Shown here piece by piece: positions 5,163 to 10,618 of a DNA stretch of 10,618 nucleotides. Each line of letters opens with the position of its first letter. The stretch's first letter is position 1. A program made the position numbers and the translations under genes. This DNA is from an uncultured Treponema sp. (GTDB taxonomy: Bacteria; Spirochaetota; Spirochaetia; Treponematales; Treponemataceae). The notes beneath the pieces were generated by a model. That model worked only from the letters and a program-made list of their open reading frames with translations, was not told where the DNA came from and did not search any database. The stretch is taken from positions 1 to 10,618 of the forward strand of contig CAJOPO010000446.1 of assembly GCA_905236315.1 (NCBI GenBank). The letters run 5' to 3'.

Positions 5163-7034
5163 ATGTCTAGTACATTTGCAGGGATAGAAATAGGAAAACG
5201 TTCTCTTATGGCTAGTAGTTTGCAAATTCAAACAGCAGGTCATAACGTTTCTAATGCTGATACAGAAGGCTATAGTAGGCAGCGTGTTAATGTAAGGGCA
5301 TTTGACCCCTTAGACCGCCCTGATTTAGAGAGAGCAGAACGTGCAGGTCAGATAGGGCAGGGAACAGATGTTGCTAGTGTAACTCGCGTACGTGATGAGT
5401 TGCTTGATACTCGCATTGTAGCACAAACAAACTTGGAAAGTTATTGGGAAACTCGTGAAAAATATTACACAATGATTGAGCAGGTATACAATGAACCAGA
5501 AGATATTTCTGTTCGTGGTAATATGGATAAGTTTTGGGAAAGTTGGCAAGAACTTACATTATATCCAGACCAAGATGCCGCTCGTCAAGCAGTTGTAACT
5601 AGAGGTGAGAGTTTAACTAATTCTATACAACAAAGAAATAAAAGTTTAACAGCTATTGCTACTCAAATAAATGGAGATATAGAAGCTACAGTTCGTCAAG
5701 TAAATGATTATGCTTTGCAGATTGCAGACATAAATCACGAAATAGTTAGAAGTAGAGCTATGGGAGATAATCCCAATGACCTTATGGATAGACGTGATTT
5801 ATTAGTAGAAAAATTAGGGAATCTTATAAACGTCACTGTAGTAAGAAAGGACCCTGATGAATTTATGGTTCATACAGATGGACAAATAATTGTTCAAGGC
5901 GACCTTGCTCGTACTGTAGACACAGTATACAGTGCGAATACTAATGGCAATGCAAAACTTGTTTGGTCAGATACTAAACTAGACGCTCATTTTTCAGGTG
6001 GCTCTTTAGGGGCACTAGTTGAACTAAGAGATAAAGATATTCGTTCAGAAATGCAGTCATTAGATACAATGACTATTAACTTTGCAGATTTAGTTAATGA
6101 TGTACACAGAAACGCTGTAGGAAAGAATAATACTACAGGTCTTAATTTCTTTACTGAGCATCCTTTCATTGAAAATACAAATGGTAATTTTGACAGAGAT
6201 GGAGATGGAACCGAAGATTCTTCTTATATATTCAGAATAACAGGTACAAATTCCTTAAAACTTACAGAACAAGTTGGCTTAGAAGGCTCTATTACTTTGT
6301 CAGGTCATTCTGGGAATGTAGAAGTTCCATATTATGCGACTGATACTGTAGAAGAAGTAATTAACCGCATAAATAATAGTGATGGAGAAGTTAAAGCATA
6401 TCTTGACCGAAATAATGCTCTCGTATTAAAAGCTACCCCTTCAGAAAATCCTGATAATCCAGACTTTGTTATTAGGCATATCGAAGATTCTGGAATGTTT
6501 TTAACAGGATACTCTGGCGTACTCCAAGATAGCGGAGCTGAAGGAGCTTATGATTTTAATAGAGCTAATGCTGTTGACGTTTTAGCAAATGCACAGTTTT
6601 CTGTTTCTCCCTTAACAAATCCATCTGCATATATTCAAGTAAATGACAGTATTAGAAATGATGTGCAAAGTGTTGCTGCTGCTATGCCTAATATGCAAGG
6701 AAGTGCTGATGAAAGTGATTCTCGTGCTGCTGTAGAAATCGCTTCTATACGTAATAGTCGCGTTATGATAGGTTCTAGCAGAACTTTTGATGACTATTTT
6801 GCAGACAGTGTTACAAATGTGGGACTAAAAGGAGAACAAGCAGCCCATATGTATGCAAGTCAAAATGCTATGATGACAGATTTACGCGAATTGCGAGATA
6901 GCATAAGCGGAGTAAATATTGATGAAGAGCTTGCAGATATTATAAAGTTCCAACACGGATATAATGCTGCAGCAAAGTTTATTTCTGTTCAAGATGAACT
7001 TTTAGATACTCTTATTAATCGTTTGGGTGTTTAA
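5163..7034 (+). CDS. flgK: Flagellar hook-associated protein 1, FlgK
   Basis: FlgK forms the first junction ring between hook and filament. The N-terminal D0 motif (GIEIGKRSLMASSLQIQTAGHN, then VSNADTEGYSRQRV, to about residue 42) and the C-terminal VNIDEELADIIKFQHGYNAAAKF with LDTLINRLGV are diagnostic. At 623 aa it is longer than enteric FlgK (about 550), the extra length lying in the variable middle. That middle contains DRDGDGTED at residues 344-352, a DxDxDG pattern like calcium-binding loops. ATG 5163 follows GGGAGG (5152-5157) by five bases, 18 bases after flgN. It is exported through the flagellar type III system, so no Sec signal is expected, and none is seen. Confidence 0.96.
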   Translation: MSSTFAGIEIGKRSLMASSLQIQTAGHNVSNADTEGYSRQRVNVRAFDPLDRPDLERAERAGQIGQGTDVASVTRVRDELLDTRIVAQTNLESYWETREKYYTMIEQVYNEPEDISVRGNMDKFWESWQELTLYPDQDAARQAVVTRGESLTNSIQQRNKSLTAIATQINGDIEATVRQVNDYALQIADINHEIVRSRAMGDNPNDLMDRRDLLVEKLGNLINVTVVRKDPDEFMVHTDGQIIVQGDLARTVDTVYSANTNGNAKLVWSDTKLDAHFSGGSLGALVELRDKDIRSEMQSLDTMTINFADLVNDVHRNAVGKNNTTGLNFFTEHPFIENTNGNFDRDGDGTEDSSYIFRITGTNSLKLTEQVGLEGSITLSGHSGNVEVPYYATDTVEEVINRINNSDGEVKAYLDRNNALVLKATPSENPDNPDFVIRHIEDSGMFLTGYSGVLQDSGAEGAYDFNRANAVDVLANAQFSVSPLTNPSAYIQVNDSIRNDVQSVAAAMPNMQGSADESDSRAAVEIASIRNSRVMIGSSRTFDDYFADSVTNVGLKGEQAAHMYASQNAMMTDLRELRDSISGVNIDEELADIIKFQHGYNAAAKFISVQDELLDTLINRLGV

Positions 7035-7050
7035 GTGGAGGTAAAGAAAA

Positions 7051-8295
7051 ATGAATAGAATAAGTTCTCAATTAAATAATACAAATACTCAATATTTTTT
7101 GCGTCAGCAAGAAGTTAAGCAAGCACAAAAAAATGCTCAAATAGGAAATCAAAGTAAAATTACTTCCCTTAGAGATGACCCTCTTGCTGCAGGACATCTT
7201 GTACGTTATGAATCTTATCTTAAACGTGTAAATATATTTGAAAAAAATGCTCTTACTCTATCTGACCAATTTAAAATGAGGGAAGGATATATAAATCAGA
7301 ATTTACAGATTATGCAAAGAGTTAGAGAGTTAGCGGTTAGTGGTGCTAATGGATTAAATACTACCGATGACCTAAAAAATATGGCTGTAGAAGTAAACGA
7401 GTTGCTAAATGAGCTTATTCAAAATGCAAATGCTACAGACCAAGATGGGAATTCTCTTTTTGCAGGAACTAGAACTAATACTTTAGCCTTTGATGTTTCT
7501 ATGGGAAATGTGCCTGGTGCTTCAGAGCCTTTAATTGAATTTGTAAAATATAATGGAAATGTTACTACAAATCGTGTAGAAGTAGATGAACAAGCTTATC
7601 TTGATGTTGAAAACAGCGGAAATAAGATATTCTGGGCAGAACCGCAGCAACTTATGGGGCAAAGGGATTTATCTTCATGGCAGGCTCAAGAAGACAGTAT
7701 TATTAATGTAGACGGAGTTGATATAGCTGTAAATGCAGGGGATAATATTTATTCTTTAGCTTCTAAAATAAATAGTAGTGGAGTTGCTATAAAAGCAACA
7801 ATAGACCCTGTAACACGAGGATTAAATTTAACGACTACTGATTCTCATCAAATATGGTTGCAAGATAAAAATGGAGCTGTATTAAATGAAATTGGTATGA
7901 TAAAAGATTCTAGCCAAATGCCACCACATAATATAGCTGGTAATGTCAGCGTTTCTGGTGGTTCCTTGTTTGATACTGTAATTGCTTTACGTGATGCTAT
8001 GTACAAAGGAGATGTAGAGCAGATTGGTTCAAGATGTTTAGGTTCAATAGATCAAGGAATGTCTAACCTCACGACTAGATTAGCTAAATCTGGTAGCGAT
8101 TATGAACGTGCTCAAGCAAATATTGTTAGGCAGCAGACTACAAATTTAAATGTAACTCAGATGATTAGTAGGGAAGGGGATGTTGATATGTCTAAAGCCA
8201 TAACAGATTTGAAAATGATGGAATTAGTTCATCAAGCAACATTGAGTAATGCAGGAAAGATGTATTCAAGTTCATTGCTTGATTATATACGATAA
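7051..8295 (+). CDS. flgL: Flagellar hook-associated protein 3, FlgL
   Basis: FlgL is the second junction protein, between FlgK and flagellin. It is flagellin-like at both ends: N-terminal MNRISSQLNNTNTQYFLRQQ, DDPLAAGHLVRYESYL and QIMQRVRELAVSGANG, then DQDGNSLFAGTRTNT (about residues 129-143), and C-terminal VDMSKAITDLKMMELVHQATLSNAGKMY. At 414 aa it is longer than enteric FlgL (about 317), with an inserted middle domain, as in other spirochaetes. ATG 7051 follows GGAGG (7037-7041) by nine bases; the gap from flgK is only 16 bases. It ends with tandem stops (TAA TAA TAA from 8293). The partner FlgK and probable chaperone FlgN lie upstream in the same operon. Confidence 0.95.
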   Translation: MNRISSQLNNTNTQYFLRQQEVKQAQKNAQIGNQSKITSLRDDPLAAGHLVRYESYLKRVNIFEKNALTLSDQFKMREGYINQNLQIMQRVRELAVSGANGLNTTDDLKNMAVEVNELLNELIQNANATDQDGNSLFAGTRTNTLAFDVSMGNVPGASEPLIEFVKYNGNVTTNRVEVDEQAYLDVENSGNKIFWAEPQQLMGQRDLSSWQAQEDSIINVDGVDIAVNAGDNIYSLASKINSSGVAIKATIDPVTRGLNLTTTDSHQIWLQDKNGAVLNEIGMIKDSSQMPPHNIAGNVSVSGGSLFDTVIALRDAMYKGDVEQIGSRCLGSIDQGMSNLTTRLAKSGSDYERAQANIVRQQTTNLNVTQMISREGDVDMSKAITDLKMMELVHQATLSNAGKMYSSSLLDYIR

Positions 8296-8333
8296 TAATA
8301 AAGCTATTTTCAAAAGGTCTAAACGGAGTTATT

Positions 8334-8777
8334 ATGTTATTGCAAACTAAAGAAAATGGTTTAATAGAAATCTCTGATGAGCAACTTATTACTATTCCTA
8401 ATGGGTTACTTGGATTCGAATCTTATTCTGATTATGCATTAATAGATAGCCATTATAGGCCTTTTGTTTGGCTACAATCAACCAATGAACAAAAATTAGC
8501 TTTTTTAATGATAGACCCATTTTTGGTTTGTCCTGAATATTCGCCAGAAATAGATGATTTAGAATTGCAAAAGATAGATATAAAAGATCCTGCACAAATA
8601 TTGGTTATGACTTTAGTTACTATTCCTAAAGATGGAAAAACTGTAACAACTAATTTACTTGGACCACTTATTATTAATAAAAAAAATCATAAAGCCATGC
8701 AAGTAGTTTTAGCAGATGACAAATGGGGGACTAAATATAACATTATAGAAGCCTTAAAAAAGAAGGAGGCTATATAA
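8334..8777 (+). CDS. fliW: Flagellar assembly factor FliW, CsrA antagonist
   Basis: FliW binds CsrA and relieves its repression; when flagellin accumulates, FliW binds flagellin instead and frees CsrA. This switch was worked out in Bacillus subtilis and Campylobacter. The 147-aa sequence has the family signatures IPNGLLGFE (about residues 22-30), FLMIDPF (about 62-68), [10 protein letters not shown] (about 98-107) and [10 protein letters not shown] (about 116-125), at typical length. ATG 8334 follows GGAG (8325-8328) by five bases, 38 bases after flgL; no promoter or terminator was seen in that gap. Its stop overlaps the csrA start by one base, so the two partners are probably made in a fixed ratio. 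Confidence 0.95.
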   Translation: MLLQTKENGLIEISDEQLITIPNGLLGFESYSDYALIDSHYRPFVWLQSTNEQKLAFLMIDPFLVCPEYSPEIDDLELQKIDIKDPAQILVMTLVTIPKDGKTVTTNLLGPLIINKKNHKAMQVVLADDKWGTKYNIIEALKKKEAI

Positions 8778-9001
8778 TGCTTATATTGTCAAGAAAAATT
8801 GATGAAAAAATACGCATAGGTAATGATGTTACTTTAACTATTATTGAAGTACACGGAGATATGGTAAAAGTTGGCGTAGAAGCTCCCAAGAGTGTAAAAG
8901 TATTTAGACAAGAAGTATTTGAAGCTATTCAAAAGGAGAATGTTGCTGCAGAAAACTCTTCTGAGAAATTCCTAAAAGATATATTTACTAACAATGAATA
9001 A
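8777..9001 (+). CDS. csrA: Carbon storage/translational regulator CsrA
   Basis: CsrA is a dimeric RNA-binding protein that blocks translation by binding GGA motifs at ribosome-binding sites; in flagellated Gram-positives and spirochaetes it acts on flagellin or hook genes. The 74-aa product has the full family sequence: [15 protein letters not shown] at the N-terminus, [13 protein letters not shown], and the RNA-contacting residues Leu4 and Arg44. The C-terminal tail ([15 protein letters not shown]) is slightly longer than in E. coli (61 aa) and is typical of FliW-containing species, where the extension contacts FliW. ATG 8777 overlaps the fliW stop (TAATG) and follows AAGGAGG (8763-8769). 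Its last 14 bases overlap the end of convergent tsaB; no intrinsic terminator was found by eye, only a T-rich run near 9018-9027. Confidence 0.97.
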   Translation: MLILSRKIDEKIRIGNDVTLTIIEVHGDMVKVGVEAPKSVKVFRQEVFEAIQKENVAAENSSEKFLKDIFTNNE

Positions 9002-9707
9002 AATTTAATTTACTTTGATTTTTTTCTAATACTATTTCAGCTTCACTTTTTCTTACATAAAGAGGACCATCATAATCCTGTAAAGGAGAAATATTGTTTT
9101 TTATCATTTCCTCTGCTATTGTAAATAAACTTTGGCAACAATTCTCCTTTATATTAAAAGCTACTATTTTATCGCGTAAGGAAGGTATATTTTTTACTAA
9201 AAATAAGAATTTATCTGAAGCAGGACCGCATAATATTATACTTTTATTAGCTAGGTCTATATTCGTATCTAAGAATGAAACTATTTCTTCAAAAGTTAAG
9301 TCTGAACTCTTTAGGAGTGTTTTTTCTTTTTCATAAATTGAACAAAAGAATTCTGAATCTTTTGCTTCTATAAGAGAAAGAATTATATAATTGGTAGTTC
9401 TATATGGAAAAGCATAGGCTTCTAGAGAATCCACACCATATATCGAAATGCCATTTGATAATGATAAAGCTTTTAAACTGCTAAGACCTAATCGTAGACC
9501 TGTAAACGTACCTGGTCCTAAAGTAATCGTTGTATAATCTAAGTCTAATGGCAACATCGAAAGTTCTCTGAATATATAATCAATAGTTGGTAAAAGGCGT
9601 TCTGATTGTTTATTTCCTATATCAAGAGAAACAGTTATAACTTGATTTTCTTTTTTTCCAGCTATGGTAAGACGTGATACAGCACAATCTATAGCAAGAG
9701 CATTCAT
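8988..9707 (-). CDS. tsaB: tRNA t6A37 biosynthesis protein TsaB
   Basis: TsaB is the inactive ASKHA-fold paralogue that dimerises with TsaD and scaffolds the TsaBDE complex making t6A37. The sequence shows MNALAIDCA at the start, [11 protein letters not shown] (about residues 33-43) and the hallmark [11 protein letters not shown] (from residue 64). The C-terminal [10 protein letters not shown] is also typical. I start it at ATG 9707 (239 aa) because this opens with the family's usual N-terminus, follows GGAG by ten bases, and overlaps the tsaE stop as ATGA. An open frame eight codons upstream has no family match. The 3' end overlaps convergent csrA by 14 bases. tsaD and tsaC are not in the window. 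Confidence 0.93.
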   Translation of the reverse strand: MNALAIDCAVSRLTIAGKKENQVITVSLDIGNKQSERLLPTIDYIFRELSMLPLDLDYTTITLGPGTFTGLRLGLSSLKALSLSNGISIYGVDSLEAYAFPYRTTNYIILSLIEAKDSEFFCSIYEKEKTLLKSSDLTFEEIVSFLDTNIDLANKSIILCGPASDKFLFLVKNIPSLRDKIVAFNIKENCCQSLFTIAEEMIKNNISPLQDYDGPLYVRKSEAEIVLEKNQSKLNFIHC

Positions 9708-10141
9708 TTTTCTATAACTCCATAGTTCCAATTTTTTAATTCAATTTTTCTTTGACCATCACTAAGTGGAGTAATAGTTAGAATAATAGTTCTTTTTGGG
9801 AGTATAGACATTATCTTTTCACTCCATTCAATAATGCAGACCCCATCCCCATATAGTAAATCTTCGGCACCTAAATTTTCAAAATCTTCTATACCTTCCA
9901 ATCTATAGACATCAATATGATACAAAGGCGTCATAGGGCTTTCATATTCACTGATTAAACAAAACGTAGGGCTTGTAACATCATCAGTAATTTTTAGAGC
10001 CTTTGCAATTCCTTTTGTTAATGTTGTCTTTCCTGCACCAAGTGTTCCTTGTAAGGCTAAAATATCACCTTTTTGTAAGAAAGAACCTATGGCTTCACCT
10101 AAAAGAATAGTTTCGCTTTCTGATTTTGTATAAAATACCAT
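9704..10141 (-). CDS. tsaE: tRNA t6A37 biosynthesis ATPase TsaE
   Basis: TsaE is a small P-loop ATPase that resets the TsaB-TsaD complex during t6A37 synthesis. The 145-aa protein has Walker A GTLGAGKTT (residues 32-40), switch-like VTSPTF (55-60), HIDVYRL (75-81) and the family IIEWSEK (103-109), at normal size. ATG 10141 lies 11 bases after the stop of the upstream small gene. There is no recognisable Shine-Dalgarno (preceding bases TTAAGCATTT), which is unusual beside the strong sites of the flagellar genes, so translation may depend on re-initiation after the upstream gene. It overlaps tsaB by four bases. Confidence 0.94.
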   Translation of the reverse strand: MVFYTKSESETILLGEAIGSFLQKGDILALQGTLGAGKTTLTKGIAKALKITDDVTSPTFCLISEYESPMTPLYHIDVYRLEGIEDFENLGAEDLLYGDGVCIIEWSEKIMSILPKRTIILTITPLSDGQRKIELKNWNYGVIEK

Positions 10142-10152
10142 AAATGCTTAAA

Positions 10153-10416
10153 TTAGGGGAGAGTTCCTTTTTTAGACATATCATCAATAAAAATTTTTAA
10201 AGATTTTTTTACAGGCATAACAGGATAATTTAAATCATCAGGAAGCGCACCAACTTCTATAGTCTTTTTTCCAAATGGACTTATCTCGATGCTAAAGTTT
10301 ATAGGCAATGAAACTTCTTGAGACAAAATTTCCAAAACTGCGGTTGCCTTATATTTATTCATGTAATATATATATCCATCTTCTTTTGAAATAGATCTAA
10401 TGTCTAGAACCTTCAT
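10153..10416 (-). CDS. Small uncharacterised protein, first gene of the tsaE-tsaB operon
   Basis: I do not recognise this 87-aa protein. It has no signal peptide, transmembrane helix, cysteine or metal motif. It alternates charged and hydrophobic residues in a beta-strand-like pattern (TAVLEILSQEVSLPINFSIEIS), and the end is lysine-rich (PVMPVKKSLKIFIDDMSKK). The short gap to tsaE (11 bases) and coding-like composition support a real gene. A TTG at 10434 could add six residues, but I prefer ATG 10416 because the predicted promoter (10423-10451) would start transcription at that ATG. Neither start has a Shine-Dalgarno. A role linked to t6A synthesis cannot be inferred from position alone. Confidence 0.65.
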   Translation of the reverse strand: MKVLDIRSISKEDGYIYYMNKYKATAVLEILSQEVSLPINFSIEISPFGKKTIEVGALPDDLNYPVMPVKKSLKIFIDDMSKKGTLP

Positions 10417-10422
10417 ATTTAT

Positions 10423-10451
10423 AGAATAACTCAAAATTCATTTTAAAACAA
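10423..10451 (-). promoter_or_regulatory. Sigma70-type promoter for the small gene-tsaE-tsaB operon
   Basis: On the minus strand TTGTTT (complement of 10446-10451) is 17 bases from TATTCT (complement of 10423-10428), each 4/6 to consensus. The -10 ends six bases before ATG 10416, so transcription would begin at about the first base of the start codon. The -35 lies in the loop of an inverted repeat (10433-10467), so a protein bound to the repeat would block it. Confidence 0.45.
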
Positions 10452-10467
10452 TAGTAAAATGAATTTT
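10433..10467. repeat. Perfect 13-bp inverted repeat overlapping the minus-strand promoter
   Basis: AAAATTCATTTTA (10433-10445) and TAAAATGAATTTT (10455-10467) are exact reverse complements with a 9-base spacer. The stem is almost all A/T. No U-rich tail follows directly on either strand, so it is a poor terminator. Its position across the -35 and spacer of the predicted promoter suggests an operator for an unidentified regulator. Chance is possible in such A/T-rich DNA, though a perfect 13-bp arm is long. Confidence 0.55.
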
Positions 10468-10496
10468 ATTTGTTACACTTTCCTCCTCTTGTTTAT

Positions 10497-10580
10497 TTAT
10501 TCATAAGGAGAGTTAATACCATACTTTTCAAAGCCTACTGTTAAGCAGTACAAAAGGGCATTGAACTCAACTACAATATC
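10497..10580 (-). pseudogene. Possible gene remnant without start codon (minus strand)
   Basis: Between stops on the minus strand there is a 27-codon stretch reading DIVVEFNALLYC then LTVGFEKYGINSPYE, ending at TAA 10499-10497. It looks protein-like but has no ATG or GTG, and only one TTG halfway in. Directly downstream is GAGGAGGAAA (complement of about 10480-10489) with no start codon at a usable distance. It could be the degraded end of a gene, part of a dispersed repeat, or chance. I do not recognise the family. Confidence 0.22.
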
Positions 10581-10618
10581 TTATAAGAAAAACTATACAA
10601 CTATACCATATTACAAAG

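Noticed and set aside
5055..5549. Minus-strand open frames inside flgN/flgK
   Set aside because: They mirror well-supported coding sequence and show cysteine/phenylalanine-rich, non-protein-like composition.
9094..9336. Plus-strand 80-codon open frame
   Set aside because: It lies wholly inside tsaB on the opposite strand, has no family features, and is a shadow of the real gene.
9708..9731. Eight-residue N-terminal extension of TsaB
   Set aside because: MNALAIDCA is the family's normal N-terminus, ATG 9707 has a GGAG upstream and an ATGA overlap with tsaE.
10468..10618. Integron attC site
   Set aside because: Considered because treponemes can carry integrons, but no RYYYAAC/GTTRRRY core pair with the right spacing was found.

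Overview
This window is low-GC, gene-dense chromosomal DNA from a spirochaete, most likely a Treponema or close relative. The main reasons are the spirochaete-type flagellar proteins: a short FlgD, and a hook protein (FlgE) whose only cysteine is residue 178, with a lysine at 165. These are the positions reported for the lysinoalanine cross-link of the Treponema denticola hook. The gene block flgN-flgK-flgL-fliW-csrA fits the same assignment. No mobile element, CRISPR array, rRNA or tRNA gene was found.

Layout. (1) 1-2011, + strand: the end of a hook operon, flgD (5' end probably outside the window) and flgE, closed by a strong intrinsic terminator. (2) 2060-4516, + strand: a short operon of a bactofilin, a secreted TPR protein and the tRNA methylthiotransferase MtaB, with overlapping stop/start codons and its own sigma70-type promoter close enough to the first ATG to suggest a leaderless mRNA. 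(3) 4535-9001, + strand: a late flagellar operon, flgN-flgK-flgL-fliW-csrA, preceded by a good match to a sigma28 (FliA) promoter and a leader with five GGA triplets. (4) 8988-10416, - strand: a small uncharacterised protein, tsaE and tsaB, converging on csrA with a 14-base overlap of coding sequence. (5) 10417-10618: a non-coding stretch with a sigma70-type promoter for the minus-strand operon, a perfect 13-bp inverted repeat, and a protein-like open stretch without a start codon.

How the genes work together. FlgD and FlgE build the hook. FlgN is the likely export chaperone for FlgK and FlgL, which join hook to filament. FliW and CsrA form a partner switch that, in Bacillus, links flagellin level to translational repression. 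The GGA-rich leader of this operon is a possible target of the CsrA it encodes. MtaB, TsaB and TsaE act on the same tRNA position: TsaB and TsaE help make t6A37, and MtaB methylthiolates it to ms2t6A37.

Most of the window is well-understood housekeeping and motility biology. The less ordinary points are regulatory or concern gene order: the FliA-type promoter and GGA leader, two promoter/ATG pairs with the same leaderless geometry, flgE cut off from the motor genes that normally follow it, and the unexplained right-hand end.
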